Shown: piece by piece, positions 41,838 through 49,895 of the stretch
Position numbering within the stretch: the stretch's first letter is position 1
Layout: each line of letters opens with the position of its first letter
Assembly: GCA_027490575.1 (NCBI GenBank)
Contig: JAIXXV010000012.1
Coordinates: 1 to 50,959, forward strand
Length of the DNA stretch: 50,959 nt
From: a bacterium
Lineage (GTDB): Bacteria; Patescibacteriota; Minisyncoccia; Phycocordibacterales; CAIZLB01
Direction of reading: 5' to 3'
Position numbers and translations under genes: made by a program
Notes under the pieces: model-generated
Seen by the model: only the letters and a program-made list of their open reading frames with translations
The model's database searches: none
Told to the model about the DNA's origin: nothing

Positions 41838-41909
41838 TTTTTCAATGAATCTTTAAAAAGATTTCAATAATCTTTGACCTGTACCAAAATAATCAGTACC
41901 AAATAATTT

Positions 41910-43727
41910 ATGTACATTGAACCTACTCAACTTAAAAAATATATTCTTGAATCAGGACTAGTTTCATCCAAGGATATCATTGCTGCAGAAAAAGCTGCTG
42001 AGGAGGCAAATGCAAAAGAGGGTGTTGTTAATAAACAAGACGTTGGAGATGTGCTTGTGTCACAAGGTAAGATTTCTGAGGATGACTATAGAAGGATGCA
42101 GTCGCATATACTAGGAATTCCATATGTTGATTTGAAAAAGCAAAAGTTGGAGTTTGAAGTTTTGTCTTTAATACCTGAGCCTATTGCAAGAAATCACAAC
42201 ATCATCGCATTTAAAAAAACTACAAGTACAACTCCAAATGCGAAGGGTGAGAAAGAAGGATCACTTGAAGTTGCGATGTTGGATACTGATGACTTAGGAG
42301 CTATTGATTTTATAAAAAAGAAAACGGGTTTGAAGATACTTCCGCGACTTACAAACACTGAGTCGATGAAGTCAGCATTGATTCAATATCAAAAAAGTCT
42401 AAAGGCGGATTTCGGAGATATTATTCAACAAGAAGCTTCTACTTTGAAAGTGACAGGTGAAGGGGATGGGTCAGCTGATGTGTCTGGTGATGATTTGAAG
42501 AAGCTAGCTGAGGATCTTCCTGTGGTGCGTATTGTTGATACGCTTTTAAAGCACGCAGTTTTGCAGGACGCTTCTGATATACACATTGAGCAGATGGAGT
42601 ATGAAGTTGTTGTTAGATACCGTATAGACGGTATGTTGCATGATGCGATGATACTTCCAAAGGTTGCCGGTTCAAGTATTATTGCGCGTATAAAAGTATT
42701 ATCGAGTTTGAAGCTTGATGAGAAAAGACTTCCACAAGATGGTCGTTTTCGTATTGAACTAAACGGTGAGAAGATATCATTTCGTGTTTCGATACTACCT
42801 ACATACTTTGGTGAAAAGATTGTTATGAGACTTTTGCGAGAAACTGTTTCTGGATTTACACTTGAGAAGCTTGGATTCCACGGTGTTGATCTTGAAATGC
42901 TGCACGAGGCAACAAACATGTCAGAAGGGTTGATACTTACGACAGGTCCAACAGGTTCTGGTAAGACTACTACTTTGTATACCATGCTTGATCTTGTAAA
43001 TACTCCAGATGTAAACATATCTACTGTAGAAGATCCTGTTGAATATCAGATGAAAAGAGTCAATCAAACTCAAGTAAAGCCGGAGATTGGATTTACTTTT
43101 GCATCAGGACTTCGTTCACTACTTCGACAAGACCCGGATATCATCATGGTAGGAGAAATCCGAGATAATGAAACAGCTTCACTTGCGATCAACGCAGCGC
43201 TTACTGGTCACTTGGTACTTTCTACTTTGCACACCAACTCAGCTGCTGGTGCAATACCGAGACTTATGGATATGAAATGTGAACCTTTCCTTCTTGTGTC
43301 TACATTGAAGATTGTCATTGCCCAGAGACTTGTTCGTCGTCTAAACGATACAAAAGAAAAATACATATTAACAAAAGAAGAACTCGAGTCTATAAAGAAA
43401 AAGATAGACATGGATTTTGTTCTTAAGAGACTCAAGGAAGAGAGGATTGTTGGTGCAAATGATGATTGGTCTACAATTCCTCTGTATAGACCAAAGCAGG
43501 ATCCTATTAACGAAGCAGAGGATGGATATCATGGTCGTCTTGGTATTCACGAAGTTTTGAAGTTTTCTTCAGCTATTAAAGAGATAGTTATGAAAAATGG
43601 TACAAGTGATGATATAGAGAAACAAGCAAGATCTGAAGGTATGATGACTATGATAGAAGATGGTATATTTAAGGCGGTACAAGGACAAACTTCTGTTGAG
43701 GAGATACTTAGAGTTGTATCGGAATAG
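41910..43727 (+). CDS. pilB: Type IV pilus assembly ATPase PilB (GspE family)
   Basis: 605 aa. The N-terminal GspE-N domain (about 1-150) is followed by the ATPase with Walker A GPTGSGKTTT (near 347), the Asp box VEDPVEY, Walker B DIIMVGEIRD (near 411) and the His box STLHTNSA. The zinc-binding tetracysteine loop usual in PilB/GspE is missing: after AQRLVRRL the segment NDTKEKYILT has no Cys. It powers pilus extension. It starts the cluster with pilC and the pseudopilins. Confidence 0.94.
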   Translation: MYIEPTQLKKYILESGLVSSKDIIAAEKAAEEANAKEGVVNKQDVGDVLVSQGKISEDDYRRMQSHILGIPYVDLKKQKLEFEVLSLIPEPIARNHNIIAFKKTTSTTPNAKGEKEGSLEVAMLDTDDLGAIDFIKKKTGLKILPRLTNTESMKSALIQYQKSLKADFGDIIQQEASTLKVTGEGDGSADVSGDDLKKLAEDLPVVRIVDTLLKHAVLQDASDIHIEQMEYEVVVRYRIDGMLHDAMILPKVAGSSIIARIKVLSSLKLDEKRLPQDGRFRIELNGEKISFRVSILPTYFGEKIVMRLLRETVSGFTLEKLGFHGVDLEMLHEATNMSEGLILTTGPTGSGKTTTLYTMLDLVNTPDVNISTVEDPVEYQMKRVNQTQVKPEIGFTFASGLRSLLRQDPDIIMVGEIRDNETASLAINAALTGHLVLSTLHTNSAAGAIPRLMDMKCEPFLLVSTLKIVIAQRLVRRLNDTKEKYILTKEELESIKKKIDMDFVLKRLKEERIVGANDDWSTIPLYRPKQDPINEAEDGYHGRLGIHEVLKFSSAIKEIVMKNGTSDDIEKQARSEGMMTMIEDGIFKAVQGQTSVEEILRVVSE

Positions 43728-43777
43728 CCAGACAGGTAACAAATAGCAGGTATCAGATAACAGTTAAGAATTGGCGG
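43725..43777 (+). repeat. Stop-proximal degenerate repeat, copy B
   Basis: Begins at the pilB TAG stop: ACAGGTAACAAATAGC, then AGGTATCAGATAACAGTTAA and GAATTGGCGG. The GGTATCAGATAACAG core equals that in copies A and D. Confidence 0.7.
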
Positions 43778-43788
43778 TCGGTCGGGGG

Positions 43789-43794
43789 TATAAT
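43789..43794 (+). promoter_or_regulatory. -10 box before pilC
   Basis: TATAAT about 48 nt before the pilC ATG, next to repeat copy B. Confidence 0.4.
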
Positions 43795-43842
43795 AAATTT
43801 GGAAAGAAATCGAAAACATGAAATAAACAAAACAGCAAACAA

Positions 43843-45057
43843 ATGAATTTTTCATACACAGCTATAAATAAAGAAGGTCAAAAATACACAGGTACTCTTG
43901 AAGCTCAGAGTAAATCTGATTTTTATGCACAAATAAAAAAGACAGGTGACTCTCTTGTTTCGGTCAAACAACAAGGTAAAGCTGGATTGTCATCATTCAA
44001 CATACAGCTTACATTTTTGGATAGGATAAAAATGTTAGACAAAATAACTTTTGCAAGAAACCTGGGAAACATGCTAGATGCTGGACTTGAACTCTCTCGC
44101 GCATTGAGTGTAATGGAAAGGCAGGCTAGTAGCCCTAAACTTAAGGGCATATACAAGAAAGTCGGAGAATCTATATCCGAGGGTAAAAGTTTTCACGAGG
44201 CGCTAGAACTTCATCCCAAAGCATTTTCAAAACTTGTAGTTGCGATGGTTAAGGTAGGTGAAGAGGGTGGAAACCTAGCAAGCACCTTACAACAAGTTGC
44301 ACTACAGATGGAAAAAAGCTATCAACTCAAGAAAAAGATAAAGGGTGCAATGATGTATCCGTCTGTGATTATAGGTGTGATGATTGTCATTGCAATATTG
44401 ATGATGATATATGTTGTTCCTGGTCTAACTAAAACCTTCACTGAACTAAAGGTTCCATTACCGGCATCTACTCAAATGGTAATAAATGTCAGTGACTTTA
44501 TGAGTAATAATTCAATACTAACATTTGTAATTTTGATTGTAGCGGTAGTATCTTTTATATTGCTACTTAGGACAAAGATAGGAAAAAGATCTTTTGATTA
44601 CATTGTTTTAAAGATTCCTGTTGTCAGCACTATTATAAAAGAGGGAAACTCAGCGCAAATGTCCCGAACACTTTCATCGCTTTTGTCATCCGGAGTCGAT
44701 CTTGTAATGGCAGTTAGGATAACAGGTGAGGTTTTGCAAAACTCGTATTATAAAGATGTTTTGATAAGAAGCGAAAAAATAGTTGAAAAAGGGGAGCCAC
44801 TCTCTACTGTTTTTATGGCTGAACAAAAACTTTTTCCTATATTTGTAGGCGAAATGATGAATGTTGGTGAAGAAACTGGACGTATGGCACCTATGCTTGT
44901 TGGTGTTGCCACTTTTTATGAAAATGAAGTAGACCAAAAGACAAAAGACCTCTCTACTATCATTGAGCCAGTACTGATGGTATTCATAGGTTCAGCTGTA
45001 GGATTCTTTGCTATATCAATGATCAAACCTATATATTCAATAATGAATAATGTTTAA
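43843..45057 (+). CDS. pilC: Type IV pilus inner-membrane platform protein PilC (GspF family)
   Basis: 404 aa. Two GspF repeats: FARNLGNMLDAGLELSRAL (about 67-85) and MSRTLSSLLSSGVDLVMAV (about 273-291), each followed by helices VAMVKVGEEGGNL and GEMMNVGEETGRM. Three membrane helices at about 171-196, 225-245 and 375-395. It is the membrane platform between PilB and the growing pilus. Confidence 0.95.
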   Translation: MNFSYTAINKEGQKYTGTLEAQSKSDFYAQIKKTGDSLVSVKQQGKAGLSSFNIQLTFLDRIKMLDKITFARNLGNMLDAGLELSRALSVMERQASSPKLKGIYKKVGESISEGKSFHEALELHPKAFSKLVVAMVKVGEEGGNLASTLQQVALQMEKSYQLKKKIKGAMMYPSVIIGVMIVIAILMMIYVVPGLTKTFTELKVPLPASTQMVINVSDFMSNNSILTFVILIVAVVSFILLLRTKIGKRSFDYIVLKIPVVSTIIKEGNSAQMSRTLSSLLSSGVDLVMAVRITGEVLQNSYYKDVLIRSEKIVEKGEPLSTVFMAEQKLFPIFVGEMMNVGEETGRMAPMLVGVATFYENEVDQKTKDLSTIIEPVLMVFIGSAVGFFAISMIKPIYSIMNNV

Positions 45058-45060
45058 ATT

Positions 45061-45552
45061 ATGTCTGAAATAAATCTGAAAAATTATACAAAAAAAGATA
45101 AAGGCGGATTTACGCTAATGGAAATATTGGTAGTCATAGGTATTTCAGCGCTAATACTAACTGCTACCATAACAACATTCTCTGCAATGGGGGATATGCA
45201 ATCTTTGGACAAAGATGTAGAAGTAGCAGAGTCTTATCTTATAAAGGCAAAAAATCAAACTGTGAATGCCAGATCTGGAATACAGTACGGTGTACATTTT
45301 GCTAGCAGTACGGTTACATTGTTTGACGGCACTGTTTATTCAGCAGGATCATCTACGAATTCTGTTTATAGATTATCAAATAAGTCCGAAATATCATTGA
45401 TAGGCTTGTCAGGCCAATCTAGAGTGTATTTTGAGGAAGTAACCGGAAAACCAAGTGCAACTGGAACTGTAACATTTAGACTTAAATCAAACCCAAGTGT
45501 AACTAAATCTTTAATAATTCATGCGACAGGTCTTGTTGAGGTTAGTAATTAA
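45061..45552 (+). CDS. Type IV prepilin-like protein (pseudopilin 1)
   Basis: 163 aa. Basic leader, then the prepilin-peptidase site KGG/FTLMEILVVIGISAL with Glu at +5 of the mature form, followed by one hydrophobic helix and a beta-rich head. GspH/FimT-like by its arrangement. It starts 3 nt after the pilC stop, so it is translated from the same message. Confidence 0.88.
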   Translation: MSEINLKNYTKKDKGGFTLMEILVVIGISALILTATITTFSAMGDMQSLDKDVEVAESYLIKAKNQTVNARSGIQYGVHFASSTVTLFDGTVYSAGSSTNSVYRLSNKSEISLIGLSGQSRVYFEEVTGKPSATGTVTFRLKSNPSVTKSLIIHATGLVEVSN

Positions 45553-45655
45553 CAGATAGAAGTTATCAGATGACAGATATCAGGTGTCAGATAACAGGTA
45601 ACAGGTGGCAGTTAGCAGGTAGCAGTTGCCCGGCAGAATTAAGAATTGAATAATG
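45550..45655 (+). repeat. Stop-proximal degenerate repeat, longest copy C
   Basis: Begins at the TAA stop of pseudopilin 1. Successive steps include CAGATAGAAG, TTATCAGATGACAGATATC, AGGTGTCAGATAACAGG, TAACAGGTGGCAGTTAGC, AGGTAGCAGTTGCCC and GGCAGAATTAAGAATTG. Confidence 0.75.
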
Positions 45656-45729
45656 TAGGCAAGAGAAAGAATTTAGAAGTTATATACAGACCTTTGTTAT
45701 TAGTGAGATATAAAAATATGAATTAGTGA

Positions 45730-45735
45730 TAAAAT
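45730..45735 (+). promoter_or_regulatory. Extended -10 box 6 nt before pseudopilin 2
   Basis: TGATAAAAT, then 6 nt, then ATG at 45742. Confidence 0.45.
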
Positions 45736-45741
45736 ATAAAT

Positions 45742-46251
45742 ATGTTTTTTCTGAATAATTATAAAAATGGTATGTCTCGTGTGCATGGCATGTCGCTTGT
45801 AGAGGTTATAGTCGGTTCTGCGATTATGCTTACCTCGATGGTATCTATCATAGGTGTTTATGGAAGTTTGACGTCCATGTCATTGCGTACTACACCTAGG
45901 GTTCAAGCAGCAATGTTAGTGGAAGAGACTGCAGAAGTCTTGAGGTTCATGAGAGATACTAGTTGGAACCAAAACATTTCAATCTTGGCAGATGCTACTT
46001 CATATCATTTACTCTGGTCAAATAACAGATGGGTGGCCACTACCAGCCCTGTCACAATTTCAAATCAATTTGTTAGAACGTTCATCTTATCACCGGTCAG
46101 TAGAGATGGTACTAGTTATGACATAGTGCAAACTGGCGGATCAGTAGATACAGGTACAAGAAAGGCGGACATAAATGTGTCATGGTTCGATGGCAATTCC
46201 ACAAGTACAAGGAGTGCTGAGATGTATGTCCATAATATATTTAGTAATTAA
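45742..46251 (+). CDS. Type IV prepilin-like protein (pseudopilin 2)
   Basis: 169 aa. A leader with a cleavage site at G/MSLVEVIVGSAIML, Glu at +5, and one hydrophobic helix. The globular part has AAMLVEETAEVLRFMRD, seen in GspI/PilV-like minor pilins. It starts a second pilin block with a probable promoter of its own after repeat C. Confidence 0.85.
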   Translation: MFFLNNYKNGMSRVHGMSLVEVIVGSAIMLTSMVSIIGVYGSLTSMSLRTTPRVQAAMLVEETAEVLRFMRDTSWNQNISILADATSYHLLWSNNRWVATTSPVTISNQFVRTFILSPVSRDGTSYDIVQTGGSVDTGTRKADINVSWFDGNSTSTRSAEMYVHNIFSN

Positions 46252-46255
46252 ATAA

Positions 46256-46780
46256 ATGATCAAATATAATAAAATTAGAACAAAGGGATTTACGCTTGTA
46301 GAAACAATTGTGTACCTGGCTTTATTCGTAGTTTTACTGGTAGGAATCATTAACTCAGTCTTAATACTTACGTCTTCATATAGAAATGTGAGGGTCGCCA
46401 GATCTATAGAGTCATCGGCAATAAATACTATGGATAGGATTATCCGAGAGGTTAGAAATGCTGAAAGTATAGATTATTCTCAATCAAATTTTGGCATAAA
46501 CCCAAGCGCCTTATCTTTAAATACAGTTGATGAATTGGGTAATACCGGCACAGTAAGGTTTTACGTTCAAGGTAACAGAGTCTTTTTACAAGAAAATGGA
46601 GTACTGTCCGGTCCTCTCACAAATGCAAATGTTACAGTGTCATCACTGATATTTAGAAATATTGTCTCAACTTCATCAACCGCTGTAAAAATTGAAATGT
46701 CTATATCAAGTACTTCTACCAATTCAGTTTTCATAACTAGAGACTTTCAAGGAACAGCTGTAATCAGAGGCTCGTATTAG
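46256..46780 (+). CDS. Type IV prepilin-like protein (pseudopilin 3)
   Basis: 174 aa. Leader and cleavage site KG/FTLVETIVYLALFVVLL, Glu at +5, then a head with MDRIIREVRNAESI typical of GspJ/PilW-like minor pilins. Starts 4 nt after the previous stop. Minor pilins of this set prime assembly and cap the fibre tip. Confidence 0.85.
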   Translation: MIKYNKIRTKGFTLVETIVYLALFVVLLVGIINSVLILTSSYRNVRVARSIESSAINTMDRIIREVRNAESIDYSQSNFGINPSALSLNTVDELGNTGTVRFYVQGNRVFLQENGVLSGPLTNANVTVSSLIFRNIVSTSSTAVKIEMSISSTSTNSVFITRDFQGTAVIRGSY

Positions 46781-46810
46781 TAATATGATTCACTGTATAA
46801 TCAATATAAA

Positions 46811-48652
46811 ATGAGTGAAAACCAAATAACTAAAAGGCATACAAACATTAAACATATGAAAAGAAGTACATTATATAAAAGCAGACAATCAGGTCAGATT
46901 ATAATAACCGCCGTTATTTTCTTCTTATCTGTTTCTTTGATTGTTCTTATTGGTATAACTTCACCTATAGCATTCCAGATAAGAAATGCAGCTGATTTCA
47001 CTCAGACAAAACAAGGTTATATTGGTGCTGACAATCTCAATGAAGAGGCTCTATATAGACTCAATAGAGGAAGATCCCTTCCTGGTAATCTTGTATTGTC
47101 TTTTTCTCAATCAACATCTAGTGCTACAATTGTCAGCTCAAATGGAGCTTGGGAAGTTGTTTCGACAGGTATCTCAGGTTTATTCTCAAGAAAATCTAAA
47201 GCTGTATTTTCTCAGGGTCAAGGAGTTTCACTTATATATGGACTTCAGGTAGGTACTGGTGGTGTGGATATGTCAGGTGGTGCAGGAATCATAGGAAATC
47301 TTTTTAGTAATGGTGAGGTGGTAGGTAGTGGAGGGCCATATGTCACAGGTTCAGTTTTTGCTTCAAATGTTTCTGAACCATACCTCGATCAAACAAGTGT
47401 CGGTCAAATACCTTCATCATCCGTAATAAACTTTGGCGGACAATTAGATTCATCAAATCCTAACCCAAATGATTTCGCTCAAAGCTTTACTGTTTCAACA
47501 ACTACACCTATAAGTATGGTTAGATTTCATATGAAGCGTCACGCAAGCGTTTGGATGAATAATATTACTGTCAGGGTTACCAATGACGCAGTGAGTAGAC
47601 CTGGTGGTACAACTTTGGCATCAGCTACTATAGATCATTCTGCTGTTCCTACAACTTATTCTTATATAACAGTACCATTTGATACTCGGCCAACACTTGT
47701 TCCTGGTACGACATATTGGCTAGTGATGGACACTTCAAACACATGGAGCTCTTTTTACTCAGTCTCAGCTTCATCTAGTGTGTATTCAAGCGGATCAAGC
47801 AGACTTGGATCATGGTCATCAAGTGGGGGTGGTACGTGGAGTAATACTAGCCCATCTACATTAGATGCATATTTTGATGTATTTGCTGGAGGTCAAACAG
47901 GTCTTATATCAGGAGTCATAGTTCAAGGGGGTGATGCAAAAGCATTTAGAATACAAAACTCAACAATTGCTGGTATCCCATACTGCCAATCAGGTTCTGG
48001 TAATAACAAATCTTGTAACACATCTCAAGCTACACCTTCACAGGTAGAATATCCTATAAAAGATACAAATATAGAGACATGGAAAGATGAAGCATCAGCA
48101 GGGTCAGTCAGAGGTTCTTGGAGCATAGGTGGAAATACAGCAACATCTACAACTGGGGCAATGCGGATAAATGGCGACTTGACCGTAGGATCAGGTGCCG
48201 TACTTACTTTAGGTGGAACTCTATATGTAACAGGAAACATAAATATGAGTGGTTCAGGAAGGATACAGATTGCTAATTCATTTGGAAATAGACCCTTGGC
48301 TGTAGTTGTTGATGGCCTTACTACAATGACGGGCGGATCTCTTGTGACTGGTAACGGTGGTAATAGAAGCTATGCATTGTTGGTATCAACAAATAGGTGT
48401 CCAAATGTTGCAGGTTGCAGTGGTAACAATGCAATAAGTGCTTCTGGTGGTACTGGATCGGTAGTACTTATTGCACAAGAGGGTACAATATCGTTTTCAG
48501 GCGGTACAAGTGCCAAGTCAGCAGTTGCAAGAAAGATGATAATGTCAGGTGGAACCACATTAAACTATGAAACAGGTCTTTCAGATCTTGATTTTACAAG
48601 TGGTCCTTCAGGTGCATGGACTGTGGAAAGCTGGAGAGAGGTGGCGGATTAA
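46811..48652 (+). CDS. Large PilX-like surface protein of the pilus operon
   Basis: 613 aa. One N-terminal membrane helix (ITAVIFFLSVSLIVLIGITS, about 32-51) after a basic stretch, without a consensus prepilin-peptidase site: PilX/GspK-like placement. Three parts follow: a Gly/Ser-rich strand-repeat region (about 140-200), a beta-sandwich-like domain (about 210-355) with AQSFTVSTT and LVPGTTYWLVMD that resembles choice-of-anchor/carbohydrate-binding modules, and a second Gly/Ser-rich region with repeated MSGG and TGN turns (about 430-595). Probably a pilus-tip adhesin; inferred from position and domain pattern. Confidence 0.65.
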   Translation: MSENQITKRHTNIKHMKRSTLYKSRQSGQIIITAVIFFLSVSLIVLIGITSPIAFQIRNAADFTQTKQGYIGADNLNEEALYRLNRGRSLPGNLVLSFSQSTSSATIVSSNGAWEVVSTGISGLFSRKSKAVFSQGQGVSLIYGLQVGTGGVDMSGGAGIIGNLFSNGEVVGSGGPYVTGSVFASNVSEPYLDQTSVGQIPSSSVINFGGQLDSSNPNPNDFAQSFTVSTTTPISMVRFHMKRHASVWMNNITVRVTNDAVSRPGGTTLASATIDHSAVPTTYSYITVPFDTRPTLVPGTTYWLVMDTSNTWSSFYSVSASSSVYSSGSSRLGSWSSSGGGTWSNTSPSTLDAYFDVFAGGQTGLISGVIVQGGDAKAFRIQNSTIAGIPYCQSGSGNNKSCNTSQATPSQVEYPIKDTNIETWKDEASAGSVRGSWSIGGNTATSTTGAMRINGDLTVGSGAVLTLGGTLYVTGNINMSGSGRIQIANSFGNRPLAVVVDGLTTMTGGSLVTGNGGNRSYALLVSTNRCPNVAGCSGNNAISASGGTGSVVLIAQEGTISFSGGTSAKSAVARKMIMSGGTTLNYETGLSDLDFTSGPSGAWTVESWREVAD

Positions 48653-48762
48653 CAGTTAGAAGGTATCAGATGGCAGATATCAGATAACAGTTAAAAGGCG
48701 GGGGGGGCAGGGGCAGAATTAACAATTAAGAATTGCCCGACAAAATTGCCCGCAAGCCCGTA
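48650..48762 (+). repeat. Stop-proximal degenerate repeat, copy D
   Basis: Begins at the TAA stop of the 613-aa gene: CAGTTAGAAGGTATCAGATG, GCAGATATCAGATAACAG, then a G-rich run, GGCAGAATTAACAATTAAG and two AATTGCCCG units. Confidence 0.75.
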
Positions 48763-48788
48763 AGGTTGGAGTGATATTTTTAAACTGG

Positions 48789-48794
48789 TATAAT
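48789..48794 (+). promoter_or_regulatory. Extended -10 box that decides the tpiA start
   Basis: TGGTATAAT, then 7 nt, then ATG at 48802. The earlier ATG (48793) overlaps the -10 hexamer itself, so it would not be transcribed from this promoter. Confidence 0.6.
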
Positions 48795-48801
48795 GTCCAG
48801 T

Positions 48802-49884
48802 ATGAAAATCAAGAAAAATGTACTTTTGGTAGCAAATTGGAAAATGAACCCCAAGACTTTACAGGAGGCAAAGAAGAGATTCGGAGATATAAAGAAAAAC
48901 TCATTAAAATATAAAGATTTGAGTTTGGTGGTATGTCCTCCCTTCGCTTTCATATCATCTCTAGGCGATACTCAGGCTGGTTCACAAAAGTCCAAGTCAA
49001 AAGTTCTACTTGGTTCACAAGATGTTTCTATTTATGAAGAAGGATTGTCTAAAACAGGCGAAGTGGGCGCTTTCATGGTCAAAAGCTCTGGAGCTGACTA
49101 TGCAATCGTCGGACACTCTGAGAGAAGGCAAATGGGCGATGCTGGTCAAACTATAGCCGTAAAGGTTCAACAAGCACTAAAAGCTGGACTTGAAGTTATA
49201 TTATGTGTTGGTGAAAAAGACAGAGATGCAGACGGTGGATATTTTGAGGTCATAAAGACTCAGATAAAAGAAGCTTTAGCAGGAGTTGGCCGACCAGATT
49301 TTCATCGTATTGTTATTGCGTACGAACCAGTATGGGCAATAGGTAGAAAGGACAACCTGGCACTTACATCATATGATCTTCATCAAATGGTTGTGTACAT
49401 AAGAAAGTTTTTGAGAGACTCACTTGGCGAAACTATTTCTTCAATGACAAAGATTTTATACGGTGGGTCTGTAACTGCTGAAAATGCCGAAGATATTATT
49501 TGGAACGGTGAAGTCGATGGACTGCTTATAGGTAGGGCGAGTTGGGAAGCTGCAAGTTTTGATGACATTTGTAGTGCTATAGTTGGTTCAGAAAAAGTTC
49601 AGGATAAAAAAGATTTAAAGAAAAAGATAATAACTGCAAAGAACAATAGAATACAAGCTCGTTTGGGTTCTGGTGTTAGTAAGGTGGTATCGAAAAATGT
49701 GGCCGCACTGAAAAATAAAAGGGTTGTGACAAAACCTGCTAAAAAAAGTGCTAGTAAGAAAGTTACTTCAGTTAAAAGTAAAACGGTTTCAAAGAAAGTG
49801 TTAAATGGTAAAGCCAATAATCCGCGAAAACCTATAACAAAAAGCCAGTCAAAAAAATCTAAAAATATTTCTAAACGAAAGTAA
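48802..49884 (+). CDS. tpiA: Triose-phosphate isomerase with a Lys-rich C-terminal extension
   Basis: 360 aa from ATG 48802 (363 aa from 48793). Residues 1-258 are a complete TIM barrel: Lys in NWKMN (near 14), His in GHSERR (near 103), Glu in AYEPVWAIG (near 174), and ILYGGSVTAENA and DGLLIGRASW closing it. About 100 further residues are Lys/Ser/Arg-rich and lack structure, with repeats such as KKSASKKV and SKTVSKKV, recalling histone H1-like tails. The reading frame is continuous with no stop or frameshift. Catalysis of DHAP/GAP interconversion should be intact. It lies directly upstream of pgk. Confidence 0.93.
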   Translation: MKIKKNVLLVANWKMNPKTLQEAKKRFGDIKKNSLKYKDLSLVVCPPFAFISSLGDTQAGSQKSKSKVLLGSQDVSIYEEGLSKTGEVGAFMVKSSGADYAIVGHSERRQMGDAGQTIAVKVQQALKAGLEVILCVGEKDRDADGGYFEVIKTQIKEALAGVGRPDFHRIVIAYEPVWAIGRKDNLALTSYDLHQMVVYIRKFLRDSLGETISSMTKILYGGSVTAENAEDIIWNGEVDGLLIGRASWEAASFDDICSAIVGSEKVQDKKDLKKKIITAKNNRIQARLGSGVSKVVSKNVAALKNKRVVTKPAKKSASKKVTSVKSKTVSKKVLNGKANNPRKPITKSQSKKSKNISKRK

Positions 49885-49895
49885 AAATAAACTAT

